Shown: positions 7,917 to 16,841, numbered from the stretch's first letter. The stretch is 64,000 bases of DNA from Streptomyces cirratus (GCF_014650775.1 NZ_BMVP01000001.1:806001-870000); one strand, 5' to 3'. Notes: a model not told the origin generated them from the sequence alone. A program made the numbers and translations.

Positions 7917-9221
7917 ATGGACCGGGACGAGGTCGACCGTGCGCTGGCCCGCCTGGGCGCGGAGCACGAGGCCGTGGAGACCTCCCTGCTCGCGCTCCAG
8001 GACCACGCCGGGCGGCGCCTCCTGGAGGGCGCCGGGCTGACCGGGACCACCAAGGAGCGCTGGACGGCCGCCGACGCGGCGATCACCCGGCTCTGGACGT
8101 ACTTCGACGCCTACAGCGGGGCGCTGGCCGCCGCCCGGCAGATCCGCGAACGGCGGCGCTGGCCGAGCCGCGAGGACCTCGTGGAGCTGACCGAGCGGCT
8201 GCGCGGGCCCGGCGTGGTGGTCGCCGGGGCCGGCGCCGAGGGGGCCGGGCTCGCGGAGCGGTTCTCCCTCGCGGAGCTGGTGCTGCGGATGAACGAGCTG
8301 TACGCGGGCTCCCTGGACGTGGTGGTGGCCGCCGACGCGGTGTGGTCGGCGCTGCCCGCGCGGATCGACCTGCTCGCCGCCGAGCTGCACCGGACGCGTT
8401 CGCTGGCCCGCTCGGTCGGCGTGCGTCCCGGTGAACACCCCTCGGGGGACGACCTGGAGGACATCACCGCCGAGCTGGCGCAGCTGCGGGAGCAGGTGAT
8501 CGCGGACCCGCTGGCGTTCTGGGTCCCCGTGGCGGGGAGTTCCGCCCCGGGCGGCGGGCGTCCGGACACCACCCGGTACGACCGGGCGGCGCGCGCGCTG
8601 GATGACGTACGCCGCGAGATCGAGGCGGTGCTGGCGGTACGGCAGGACGCCGAGCAGCGGCTGATGTGCGTGCGGGACCTCCTCTCGCGGGCCGACCGGA
8701 CCCTCGCGGAGGCGCGGACGGCGCGCGGCGAGGTGCTGGCGAAGATCGCCGCTTCGGAGGTTCCGGCGGTCAGTGGTCCGCCCACGGCGTTGCAGGAGCA
8801 GCTCGTGGCGGCGGCCGAGTACCGCCGTCAGGCGCAGTGGCACCGGCTGTCCCCGCTGCTGGAATCCCTGGAGGAACGCGCCGAGGACGAACTGCGTCGC
8901 GCACGCGAGTCATTGACGGCGGTGACGGCGCCGCTCGCGGTGCGGGCGGAGCTGCGGGGCCGGCTCGACGCGTACAAGGCGAAGGTCGCCCGGCACGGCA
9001 TGGCGGAGGATCCGCTGCTGATGGAGCGCTACGACACGGCCCGGCGGATGCTGTGGAGCGCGCCCTGCGACCTGCGGGCCGCCGAGCAGGCCGTACTGCG
9101 CTACCAGTGGGCGGCGGCCGAGGCGCTGACGCCGCAGCCCCAGCCGCAGCCGCAGCCGCAGCCCGAGCCGCAGGAGACGCCCCCCGCCGTGGGCGGGGCG
9201 GAGAGGGAAGAAGACGTATGA
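7917..9221 (+). CDS. Coiled-coil protein of unknown function inserted between glnH and pknG
   Basis: 434 residues from ATG 7917 (GTG 7914 adjacent); a longer form from GTG 7815 would add 34 residues including Gly-Ser repeats, but that stretch looks non-native. Mostly alpha-helical and rich in Glu, Arg and Ala, with long heptad-like stretches (residues ~10-200 and ~240-420). There is no signal peptide or membrane helix. The C-terminus ends in a run of Gln-Pro dipeptides and an acidic tail. I do not recognise a family. The stop overlaps the pknG start as ATGA, so the two are probably translated in step. A cytoplasmic adaptor between the membrane sensor and the kinase is a reasonable guess, nothing more. 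It has no counterpart in the mycobacterial glnX-glnH-pknG locus as I know it. Confidence 0.85.
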   Translation: MDRDEVDRALARLGAEHEAVETSLLALQDHAGRRLLEGAGLTGTTKERWTAADAAITRLWTYFDAYSGALAAARQIRERRRWPSREDLVELTERLRGPGVVVAGAGAEGAGLAERFSLAELVLRMNELYAGSLDVVVAADAVWSALPARIDLLAAELHRTRSLARSVGVRPGEHPSGDDLEDITAELAQLREQVIADPLAFWVPVAGSSAPGGGRPDTTRYDRAARALDDVRREIEAVLAVRQDAEQRLMCVRDLLSRADRTLAEARTARGEVLAKIAASEVPAVSGPPTALQEQLVAAAEYRRQAQWHRLSPLLESLEERAEDELRRARESLTAVTAPLAVRAELRGRLDAYKAKVARHGMAEDPLLMERYDTARRMLWSAPCDLRAAEQAVLRYQWAAAEALTPQPQPQPQPQPEPQETPPAVGGAEREEDV

Positions 9222-11755
9222 GCCTGATCGGAACCGCGTGCGTGCGCCCCGGCTGCCCGGGGTCGTACGAGGACATGGGGGGCGGGGAGGTGTATTGCGA
9301 CACCTGCGGGCTGGCGCCGGTCGGCGCCGTGTCGGCGGGTGCGGGGGAACTGGTGTCGCCGCCCACCGGTATGACCAGTGCCGCGCGGCACGGTGATTCC
9401 CGGGGCTCGGGGCGCTCTTCGTCGGCGTCGGCCCGCTCCTCCCGTTCGGCGCGATCCTCGCGGTCGTCCTCGTCGCGGCGCTCGGTGTCGGGGCGGCTGT
9501 CGCGTTCCCTCCCGGGGACGGCGTCCAGCCGGTCGGTGTCGGTGCGCAGTTCGGCTTCGGCCGGCTCGTCCTCGGGGCGCGGCCGCTTGGGGGCCGGACT
9601 GGTCGAGGTGCCGCAGGTGCCTCGTCCGGACCCCTCGGCGGCGGTGCTGGAGAACCCCGAGGTCCCCGAGCGCAAGCGGTTCTGCTCCCGCTCGGACTGC
9701 GGGGCCCCGGTGGGGCGGGCGCGCGGCGACCGGCCGGGCCGGACGGAGGGGTTCTGCACCAAGTGCGGGCACCCGTACTCCTTCGTGCCCAAGCTGAACC
9801 CGGGCGACGTGGTGCGCGGCCAGTACGAGGTGGCGGGCTGCCTGGCCCACGGCGGCCTCGGCTGGGTGTACCTGGCGGTGGACAAGGCGGTCTCCGACCG
9901 GTGGGTGGTGCTCAAGGGCCTGCTGGACACCGGGGACCAGGACGCGATGGAGGCGGCGATCTCCGAGCGGCGCTTCCTCGCGGAGATCGAGCACTCCAAC
10001 ATCGTGCGGATCTACAACTTCGTGGAGCACCTGGACCAGCGGACCGGTTCGCTGGACGGGTACATAGTCATGGAGTACGTCGGCGGCAAGTCCCTCAAGG
10101 AGATCGCCAACGAGCGGCGGCGGCCGGACGGGCGGCGGGACCCGCTGCCGGTCGAGCAGGCGTGTGCGTACGGCATCGAGGCGCTGGAGGCGCTCGGTCA
10201 CCTGCACAGCAGGAACCTGCTGTACTGCGACTTCAAGGTCGACAACGCCATCCAGCAGCAGGACCAGCTCAAGCTGATCGACATGGGCGCGGTGCGCAGG
10301 ATGGACGACGAGGAGTCGGCCATCTACGGCACGGTGGGCTACCAGGCGCCGGAGGTCGCGGAGCTGGGTCCCTCGGTGGCGTCGGACCTGTACACGGTGG
10401 CGCGGACCCTGGCGGTACTGACCTTCGACTTCCAGGGCTACACGAACGTGTTCGTGGATTCGCTGCCGGACCCCGAACACATCGAGGTGTTCCGGCGGTA
10501 CGAGTCGTTCTACCGGCTGCTGGTACGGGCCACGGATCCCGATCCCGGCCGGAGGTTCGCGTCGGCGCAGGAGATGGCGGACCAGCTGACGGGTGTGCTG
10601 CGGGAGGTCGTCGCGCTGCAGACCGGCCGGCCGCGGCCCCAGCTGTCGACGCTGTTCGGGCCGGAACTCCGGGTCACGGACACCCGGTTGTACGCCGATG
10701 AGGCGGGGACCGTCGTCGCCGGGGCCGGGGCGGTGGTTCCGGCGCAGCGGCGGGGCGGGGCGGTGACGCGGGCCCTCGCGTCCGCCCCGGTCGCCCCGGC
10801 CGTCCCGGTCGCCCCGGCTCCGCGCGGCCGGCTGGCGGCGCTGGACGCCCGGGGCGCGGCGCTGGCGCTCCCGGTTCCGCTGGTGGACCCGGCCGATGCC
10901 AACGCCGGGTTCCTGGCCGGACTGCTCACCGCCGCGCCCGCCGACCTCCTGGGGGCGCTGGCCTCGGCACCGGCCGACTCCGCCGAACTGCGGCTGCGGG
11001 AGCTGCGCGCCCGGCTGGAGCTGGGCGAACTCGCGGTGGCGGGGCGGGCGCTGGCCGAGCTGGAGGTCCTGCACCCGGACGACTGGCGGGTGGTGTGGGC
11101 GCGCGGCATCGCCTCCCTGGCCACCGGGGACGACGAGATTGCCGCCCTGTCCTTCGACGCCGTCTACGACGCCTTCCCGGGCGAGCCGGCGCCGAAGCTG
11201 GCGCTGGGGCTGTGCGCGGAGGTCCTGGGGCAGTTGGACAACGCCGCCGAGTACTACCGGCTCGTCTGGATCACCGATCCCGGCTTCGTGAGCGCGGCGT
11301 TCGGGCTGGCCCGGGTGCAGCTCGCCTCCGGCGACCGGGCGGGGGCGGTGGGGACCCTGGAGTCGGTGCCGGAGGTGTCGATCCACTACACCGCCGCCCG
11401 GGTGGCGGCCGTACGGGCACGCCTGCGCGACCGGTCCCCGGAAGAGCTGCTGCTGCCCGACCTGGTGGCGGCTGCCGCGCAGGTGGAGGCGCTGGGGCGG
11501 TTCGGGCTGGACTCGGTGCGCAGGGAACGGCTGTCGGTGGAGGTTCTGGGCTCGGCCCTGGACTGGGTACTGTCGGGTAGCCGGGGTGCCGACCCCGGCC
11601 GGACCTCGCTGCTCGGCAGTCAACTGGACGAGCGGGCACTGCGCTTCGGTCTGGAGCGCTCGTACCGCGTCCTCGCCCGGCTGGCGCAGCGGGGCGAGGA
11701 GAGGATCGAACTGGTGGAGCGGGCAAACCGTTTCCGTCCCCGGACGTGGGTGTGA
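9218..11755 (+). CDS. pknG: PknG-type serine/threonine protein kinase with zinc ribbons and TPR region
   Basis: 845 residues, about 95 longer than M. tuberculosis PknG. Order: zinc ribbon with Cys 8/13/27/30; a Ser/Arg-rich low-complexity linker (~residues 60-130); a second rubredoxin-like zinc ribbon with Cys 156/161/180/183; and a kinase domain from ~195 with GGLGWVY glycine loop, Lys233, YCDFKVDN catalytic loop (Asp338, Lys340), DMG in place of DFG (Asp355; DLG in mycobacteria) and GTVGYQAPE. A Pro/Ala hinge follows, then a helical TPR-like C-terminus (~560-845; LELGELAVAGRALAELE). HRD is replaced by YCD, as in PknG, so activation-loop phosphorylation is probably not needed. ATG overlaps the upstream stop. 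In mycobacteria PknG phosphorylates the FHA protein GarA to control 2-oxoglutarate/glutamate flux; an FHA protein lies three genes downstream here. Confidence 0.96.
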   Translation: MSLIGTACVRPGCPGSYEDMGGGEVYCDTCGLAPVGAVSAGAGELVSPPTGMTSAARHGDSRGSGRSSSASARSSRSARSSRSSSSRRSVSGRLSRSLPGTASSRSVSVRSSASAGSSSGRGRLGAGLVEVPQVPRPDPSAAVLENPEVPERKRFCSRSDCGAPVGRARGDRPGRTEGFCTKCGHPYSFVPKLNPGDVVRGQYEVAGCLAHGGLGWVYLAVDKAVSDRWVVLKGLLDTGDQDAMEAAISERRFLAEIEHSNIVRIYNFVEHLDQRTGSLDGYIVMEYVGGKSLKEIANERRRPDGRRDPLPVEQACAYGIEALEALGHLHSRNLLYCDFKVDNAIQQQDQLKLIDMGAVRRMDDEESAIYGTVGYQAPEVAELGPSVASDLYTVARTLAVLTFDFQGYTNVFVDSLPDPEHIEVFRRYESFYRLLVRATDPDPGRRFASAQEMADQLTGVLREVVALQTGRPRPQLSTLFGPELRVTDTRLYADEAGTVVAGAGAVVPAQRRGGAVTRALASAPVAPAVPVAPAPRGRLAALDARGAALALPVPLVDPADANAGFLAGLLTAAPADLLGALASAPADSAELRLRELRARLELGELAVAGRALAELEVLHPDDWRVVWARGIASLATGDDEIAALSFDAVYDAFPGEPAPKLALGLCAEVLGQLDNAAEYYRLVWITDPGFVSAAFGLARVQLASGDRAGAVGTLESVPEVSIHYTAARVAAVRARLRDRSPEELLLPDLVAAAAQVEALGRFGLDSVRRERLSVEVLGSALDWVLSGSRGADPGRTSLLGSQLDERALRFGLERSYRVLARLAQRGEERIELVERANRFRPRTWV

Positions 11756-11758
11756 TTG

Positions 11759-13459
11759 ATGTCGATGCATCGGCTGTCGGGCTGCCCCGGCTGCGCGGAG
11801 CCCCTGGAAGAGGCTGACCGTTTCTGCGGCGTCTGCGGCCACCCGATCGCCGCCCCGAGCGGTCCCGGCAGCGCCGCGCCCTGGGCGCCCGGCCCAACCA
11901 CGACCCACCCCGGCGGCACGGCGCCCCGGCCCCCCGGCGCCCCTGACGCCGCCTCGGGCGGACACGACGCCACCGCTCCGAGCGTGCCCGGCGGCCCCGA
12001 CCGGAGCGGCTACGCCGCACCCACGCCCCCCGGCGGGGGCGATCCCGCCCGCCCGACGCCCGACCAGCAGGGGAACCCGGCCGCCGGCGGCCCGCCGTAC
12101 GCCCAGCCCGGACCGGGCGGCGCGACCGGGTCCGACCACACCCCGGCGGCCTGGGGCCCCGGCGGGCCCGGCTACACCGGGGACGAACAGGAGCGCAGCG
12201 AGCACGGGTCCGCCGGGGAGTACGCCGCCCGGGCGGTACCGGCATCCGCGTCCGGCGGGAGCCGGTCCTACGGCGATCACGCCGAACCGGCCGCGCCCGC
12301 AGGCGGATACGGCTCCGGGGTGCCCGCGCCCGGGTGGGGCAGCGTCACCAGCGCCGCCCCGACGCTGGTCGGCGACGCCGACGACTGGTCCGGCACCCCC
12401 ACCACCCCGGCCGAAGCCACCCCCTGGCAGTCCGGCTCCGCCCAAGAACCCGCGTACAGCCCCCAGCAGGGGACCGGCCCCGCCCAAGAGCCCCCGTACA
12501 GCCCCCCGCAGGGGTCACCGCAGGGTGAGGGGAAGACCTGCGTCGCATGCCGGGCCGGGCGGGTGGATACCGATGGGTACTGCGAGCACTGCGGGCACGC
12601 GCAGCCGCGCGAGCGGGACCACCTCGAAGAGGAGCTCGGCAGCGTCGCCGCCGTCAGTGACCGCGGGCTGCGCCACCACCGCAACGAGGACTCCTTCGCG
12701 GTGGCCGCCACCGCACTCCCCGACGGCTCCGCCGCCACCGTGGCCATCGTCTGCGACGGCGTCTCCTCCGCCAGCCGCCCCGACGAGGCCTCCGCCGCCG
12801 CCGCCGGCGCCGCCAACGAGGCGCTGCTCGAAGCCCTCCCCCGCGGCGCCCACCCCCAGGAGGCCATGCACGACGCGATCCTCGCCGCCGCGGCCGCCGT
12901 GAACGCGCTCGCGCCGGAGGTCCCCGGCGCCCAGAACGCCCCCGCCTGCACCCTCGTCGGCGCAGTCGTCAGCGGCGGCGTCCTCACCATCGGGTGGGTC
13001 GGCGACAGCCGCGCCTACTGGGTGCCCGACGACCGCGCCGCCCTCCCCCGCCGCCTCACCGAGGACGACTCCTGGGCCGCCCAGATGGTCGCGGCCGGGC
13101 TGATGGGCGAGGCCGAGGCGTACGCGGACGTCCGCGCCCACGCCATCACCGGCTGGCTCGGCGCCGACGCGTACGACCTCGAACCGCACACCGCCAGCTT
13201 CAAGCCGGACCACCCGGGCGTCGTCGTCGTCTGCACGGACGGCCTGTGGAACTACGCCGAGTCCGCACGGGAGATGGCCGAGGTCCTGCCCTCCGACGCG
13301 GCGTTCCGGCCCCTGCACAGCGCGCAGGTCCTGGTGGGGCACGCCCTCGACGGGGGCGGCCACGACAACATCACCGTGGCCGTCGTCCCGTTCGCCGCCG
13401 TCCCGCCGCGGCCCCCCGTCCACGCCGAAACGGAACCGGAAACGGAACCGACCTCCTAG
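11759..13459 (+). CDS. PP2C-family serine/threonine phosphatase with two zinc ribbons
   Basis: 566 residues; ATG 11759, four bases after the pknG stop (ATG 11765 also possible). N-terminal zinc ribbon CPGC...CGVC (Cys 9/12/23/26), a ~230-residue Pro/Gly/Ala linker, a second zinc ribbon CVAC...CEHC near residue 262, then a PP2C catalytic domain from ~295. Metal-binding motifs are seen as VSDRGLRHHRNEDSF, IVCDGVSSA, GWVGDSRAYW, VVVCTDGLWNYAE and GGGHDNITVAVV. No membrane segment, so cytoplasmic. Most likely the eraser for phosphorylations made by the upstream kinase, since it lies in the same operon. The linker is repetitive (Gln-Glu-Pro/Tyr-Ser-Pro repeats). Confidence 0.95.
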   Translation: MSMHRLSGCPGCAEPLEEADRFCGVCGHPIAAPSGPGSAAPWAPGPTTTHPGGTAPRPPGAPDAASGGHDATAPSVPGGPDRSGYAAPTPPGGGDPARPTPDQQGNPAAGGPPYAQPGPGGATGSDHTPAAWGPGGPGYTGDEQERSEHGSAGEYAARAVPASASGGSRSYGDHAEPAAPAGGYGSGVPAPGWGSVTSAAPTLVGDADDWSGTPTTPAEATPWQSGSAQEPAYSPQQGTGPAQEPPYSPPQGSPQGEGKTCVACRAGRVDTDGYCEHCGHAQPRERDHLEEELGSVAAVSDRGLRHHRNEDSFAVAATALPDGSAATVAIVCDGVSSASRPDEASAAAAGAANEALLEALPRGAHPQEAMHDAILAAAAAVNALAPEVPGAQNAPACTLVGAVVSGGVLTIGWVGDSRAYWVPDDRAALPRRLTEDDSWAAQMVAAGLMGEAEAYADVRAHAITGWLGADAYDLEPHTASFKPDHPGVVVVCTDGLWNYAESAREMAEVLPSDAAFRPLHSAQVLVGHALDGGGHDNITVAVVPFAAVPPRPPVHAETEPETEPTS

Positions 13460-13469
13460 GAGCCCACCG

Positions 13470-14798
13470 ATGGCGAACTTCGCCAAGCCGAGCGCCCCGC
13501 GCTTCAGCGTGGAGGTGTACCAGAACGAGTTCCTCCCCGAGGGCGGCCGCGACGTCCACGCCATCGTCACGGTCACCTCCACCGGCGGCGCCACCGCCAC
13601 CCGTTCCGCCGCCCTCGCACCCGGCGGCTCGGCCGTCGTGATCATGCTCGACTGCTCCGGCTCGATGGACCACCCGCCGACCAAGATGCGCGGCGCCCGC
13701 GAGGCCACCGCCGCCGCCATCGACACCCTGCGCGACGGCACCTCGTTCGCGGTGATCGCCGGCACCCACGTGGCCCGCGAGATCTATCCCGGCCAGGGCC
13801 GTCTCGCCACCGCCGACCCCGCCACCCGCGCCCGGGCCAAGGAGGCGCTGCGCGGCCTCGCCGCCGGCGGCGGCACCGCCATCGGCACCTGGCTGCGCCT
13901 CGCCGACGGCCTGCTGCGCGGGTCCGCCGCCACCATCCGCCACGGGATCCTGCTCACCGACGGCCGCAACGAACACGAGGAACCGGCCGTGCTGCGCGCC
14001 ACGCTCGACGCCTGCGCGGGGCGTTTCACCTGTGACGCGCGCGGAGTCGGCACCGACTGGGAGGTGAAGGACGTCACGGACATCGCGGGCGCGCTGCTCG
14101 GCTCCGCCGACATCGTGGCCGATCCCGCCCACCTCAGCGAGGACTTCACGCGCATGATGGAGAACGTCATGGGCAAGGAGGTGGCGGACGTCTCGCTGCG
14201 CCTGTGGACGCCGGTCGGCGCGGAGATCCAGTACGTCAAGCAGGTCGCGCCCTCCGTCCAGGACCTCACCGACCGCCGGACCGCGGCCGGGCCGCGCGCG
14301 GGCGACTACCCGACCGGTTCGTGGGGCGACGAGTCCCGCGAGTACCACGTGTGCGTACGGGTGCCGGGCGCGTCCGTCGGCCAGGAGATGCTGGCCGCGC
14401 GGGCCATGCTGGTGATGCCCCCGGTCGCCGGTGAGCCGCCGGTCACGCTCGCCCAGGGCCTGGTCAGGGCGGTGTGGACGGACGACCTCGCCGCCTCCAC
14501 CGCCATCAGCCCGCAGGTGGCGCACTACACGGGACAGGCGGAGCTGGCGCAGGCTATCCAGCAGGGCCTGGAGGCACGCAAACTGGGCGATGTCGACGGC
14601 GCGACCGCCAAGCTGGGACGCGCCGTGCAGCTGGCGAGCGCGTCCGGGAACGCCGGCACTGCCAGACTTCTGGCGAAGGTGGTGGATGTCGTGGATGCGG
14701 CGGCGGGTACTGTGCGGCTGAAAGCGAAGGTCGCCGATGCCGACGAGATGACCCTTGAAACGCGTTCGACGCAGACCGTCCGAGTGAAGAAGACCTGA
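13470..14798 (+). CDS. VWA domain-containing protein
   Basis: 442 residues, start ATG 13470 with AGGAG seven bases upstream. A von Willebrand factor A domain occupies ~residues 50-240: VIMLDCSGSMD gives the DxSxS metal-ion-dependent adhesion site, GGGTAIGTWL the conserved Thr, and HGILLTDGRNEHE the Asp. The C-terminal part is a beta-sandwich-like region followed by a helical hairpin (AQAIQQGLEARKLGDVDGATAKLGRAV). No signal peptide, so cytoplasmic. Co-located with kinase, phosphatase and FHA genes; VWA proteins often act as scaffolds in such modules. Partner unknown. Confidence 0.93.
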   Translation: MANFAKPSAPRFSVEVYQNEFLPEGGRDVHAIVTVTSTGGATATRSAALAPGGSAVVIMLDCSGSMDHPPTKMRGAREATAAAIDTLRDGTSFAVIAGTHVAREIYPGQGRLATADPATRARAKEALRGLAAGGGTAIGTWLRLADGLLRGSAATIRHGILLTDGRNEHEEPAVLRATLDACAGRFTCDARGVGTDWEVKDVTDIAGALLGSADIVADPAHLSEDFTRMMENVMGKEVADVSLRLWTPVGAEIQYVKQVAPSVQDLTDRRTAAGPRAGDYPTGSWGDESREYHVCVRVPGASVGQEMLAARAMLVMPPVAGEPPVTLAQGLVRAVWTDDLAASTAISPQVAHYTGQAELAQAIQQGLEARKLGDVDGATAKLGRAVQLASASGNAGTARLLAKVVDVVDAAAGTVRLKAKVADADEMTLETRSTQTVRVKKT

Positions 14799-14813
14799 GA
14801 AGAACCTGACGCG

Positions 14814-15842
14814 ATGACGCAGGGAGAAGGGGGAAGCGTCGCCATGCCGACCTGCCCGAACGGACACCAGTCCGCCTCCGACGACTGGTGCGAGGTCTGC
14901 GGCCACCGCATGGCTGCCGCTACGAGCGCTCCCGCGGCGCCCTCCTACGGCTACGGCTATCCTCCCACGGCCGGCGAGCCGACCGCCCAGGCCGAGCTGT
15001 GCCCGCAGTGCCGCACCCCGCGCGAGGCGATGGCGCCGTTCTGCGAGGAGTGCCGGTTCAACTTCCTGACGCGTACGCCGACGCCGCCCTCCTTCGCGCC
15101 GGACGCGCCGGCGGGCCCCGGGCGGGCGCCGGTGCCCCCGCCGCCGGTACCGGCGCCGCCGACCTTCTCGCAGGACCACTTCGATTACCAGGGCTCCCGC
15201 CCGTCCCGGGTCAACCGCCCGGCCGAGCCGCTCCAGCGCGAGGACGACTGGCTGCTTCCGCCCCCGTCGCACGAGCAGCAGCCGCTGCGGCAGGAGTACG
15301 CGCCCCAGCAGCAGCAACAGCACTACCAGCAGGCGCCGCATGAGTACCAGCAGCCCCGGCAGCAACAGCAGGAGTACGCACCGCAGCAGCACCAGCAGCC
15401 GGAGCAGCAGCAGCCCTTCCCGTCCCAGGGCGGCGGGGGGTCCTGGAGCGCGACGGTCGGCCCGGACCGTTCGTACTTCATGGCGATGATGCAGCGCAGC
15501 GGCCCCGAGGCAGCCGGGCTCAACCTCCCCGCCTACTCGCCCGAGCAGCACCTTCCGCTCTCCGGCGGCCAGATCACCATCGGCCGCCGCCGTGCCTCCA
15601 CGGGCGAGTCCCCCGACATCGACCTGTCGGTGCCCCCGGAGGACCCGGGCGTCTCCCACCAGCACGCCGTCCTCGTCCAGCAGCCCGACGGCAGCTGGGC
15701 GGTGGTGGACCAGAACTCCACCAACGGCACCACCATCAACGGCGGCGAGGACCCGATCCAGCCCTACGTCCCCATCCCCCTCGCCGACGGCGACCGCGTC
15801 CACGTGGGCGCCTGGACGACCATCACCGTCCGGCGCGGCTGA
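14814..15842 (+). CDS. Zinc-ribbon and FHA domain protein
   Basis: 342 residues from ATG 14814; ATG 14844, giving an N-terminus MPTCPNGHQ with a purine-rich GGGAGAAGGGGGAAG upstream, is a good alternative. Two zinc ribbons (CPNGHQ...CEVCGH; CPQCRTP...CEEC) sit at the N-terminus, then a Pro-rich and a strongly Gln-rich linker (~residues 160-200). The C-terminal FHA domain (~245-342) has the phosphothreonine pocket pattern TIGRRRAS, DPGVSHQHAV and NSTNGT. It should bind phosphothreonine peptides made by PknG or another kinase. Unlike GarA it has no obvious N-terminal phosphorylatable Thr cluster. Last gene of the operon, followed at once by a terminator hairpin. Confidence 0.93.
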   Translation: MTQGEGGSVAMPTCPNGHQSASDDWCEVCGHRMAAATSAPAAPSYGYGYPPTAGEPTAQAELCPQCRTPREAMAPFCEECRFNFLTRTPTPPSFAPDAPAGPGRAPVPPPPVPAPPTFSQDHFDYQGSRPSRVNRPAEPLQREDDWLLPPPSHEQQPLRQEYAPQQQQQHYQQAPHEYQQPRQQQQEYAPQQHQQPEQQQPFPSQGGGGSWSATVGPDRSYFMAMMQRSGPEAAGLNLPAYSPEQHLPLSGGQITIGRRRASTGESPDIDLSVPPEDPGVSHQHAVLVQQPDGSWAVVDQNSTNGTTINGGEDPIQPYVPIPLADGDRVHVGAWTTITVRRG

Positions 15843-15856
15843 GCCCCCCGGGGCTC
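15841..15856. terminator. Bidirectional terminator hairpin
   Basis: GAGCCCCCCGGGGCTC forms a 7-bp perfect GC stem with a two-base loop. It sits exactly between the converging stops of the FHA gene and the methyltransferase gene and overlaps both stop codons. Confidence 0.7.
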
Positions 15857-16841
15857 ACACCGACGCGGCTTCCCCCAGCGGCCACACGTACGGGCCCTGG
15901 GGGTCGTCCAGCCAGGACCACTGGCCCTCGGGGGTGACCGTCACGCCGAACCGCTCGCGGCCCGGGCGTCCTTCGCGGCGCCACAGGTCCAGTCCCTCCC
16001 GGGGGTGCAGCGCGCCTGCGCTGAGGATCAGCATGAACTGGAAGCGCTCGTTCTCCACCAGCTCGTACGGGAGCGCCTCCTGCGCGGCCGCGGAAGGCGG
16101 GGCCGCCGCAGTGGCCCCGCGCAGGGGGACGAAGTAGGCCGGGGTGTGCAGGAAGCGGCCTTCGGCGAAGTCGGCGTCGCGGACGGTGAGCGCGATCAGC
16201 CCCGTCGACAGGGGCGCCAGGATGCGCGCGCCGGGCCGGCACTGGCCCAGCCAGGCCGGCGGGATCAGCGGGAGCGTGCAGGTCACCAGGATCCGGTCGA
16301 AGGGGGCGCGGGAGGAACAGCCGCGCGCCCCGTCGCCGGTGACCACGGTCGGCCGGTAGCCGATCCGGGCCAGGTGGGCGCGGGCGGACTCGGTGATCTC
16401 CTCGTCGAGGTCCACGGTGGTGACGTGGTCGTCGCCGAGCCGGTGGCAGAGCAGCGCCGCGTTGTAGCCGGTGCCCGCGCCGATCTCCAGTACGTCGTCC
16501 CCGTCCCGTACCTCCAGCGCCTCCAGCATCTTGGCCATCAGGGAGGGCTGGCTGCTGGAGGACAGCAGTTCCCCGTCGCGCAGCCGGGTCGCGAGGGGCG
16601 CGTCCGTGTACACCCCGCGCAGCCAGCGGGCCCGCCGCTCGGGGTCCGGGTCCTCGCCCCACAGCCGCTCGTGCCCGGCGCCGCGGCCGGTCCAGAAGTA
16701 CGGCACGAAGACGTGGCGGGGCACGGCCGCGAAGGCCGCCCGCCAGGCCGGGTCCTGCAAGACCCCGGCGGCGGTCAGCTCCCGCACCTGGGCGGCGTGC
16801 GCGAGCTCGCGCACGTCCCGTCCTGTGGTGTGTGCTCCCAT
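15855..16841 (-). CDS. Protein-L-isoaspartate O-methyltransferase-like methyltransferase
   Basis: 328 residues. The N-terminal two thirds are a class I SAM-dependent PCMT-like domain: SSSSQPSLMAKMLEALEV, then motif I VLEIGAGTGYNAALL, an acidic motif II VDLDEEI, VVTGDGARG and FDRILVTCTLPLIPPAWL. The AVPRHVFVPYF segment near residue 40 is typical of actinobacterial PCMT relatives. The C-terminal third (after ~225) is an extra domain ending WSWLDDPQGPYVWPLGEA. PCMT repairs isoaspartyl residues in aged proteins; such longer actinobacterial paralogues are also used in RiPP pathways, but no precursor is seen nearby. Start ATG 16841; convergent with the FHA gene. Confidence 0.88.
   Translation of the reverse strand: MGAHTTGRDVRELAHAAQVRELTAAGVLQDPAWRAAFAAVPRHVFVPYFWTGRGAGHERLWGEDPDPERRARWLRGVYTDAPLATRLRDGELLSSSSQPSLMAKMLEALEVRDGDDVLEIGAGTGYNAALLCHRLGDDHVTTVDLDEEITESARAHLARIGYRPTVVTGDGARGCSSRAPFDRILVTCTLPLIPPAWLGQCRPGARILAPLSTGLIALTVRDADFAEGRFLHTPAYFVPLRGATAAAPPSAAAQEALPYELVENERFQFMLILSAGALHPREGLDLWRREGRPGRERFGVTVTPEGQWSWLDDPQGPYVWPLGEAASV

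Noticed and set aside
9101..12487. Open frame of 1128 codons on the minus strand across pknG and PP2C
   Set aside because: It is antisense to two clearly real genes with full catalytic motifs; its translation is Pro/Arg/Gly/Val filler without any domain, as expected in high-GC DNA.
14814..14843. Ten extra residues at the FHA protein N-terminus
   Set aside because: Not firmly rejected: kept the longer start, but the zinc ribbon begins at ATG 44 positions region 14844 and the purine-rich leader suits that start as well.
15855..16841. PCMT-like enzyme as part of a lanthipeptide (RiPP) cluster
   Set aside because: No precursor, dehydratase or cyclase gene next to it.
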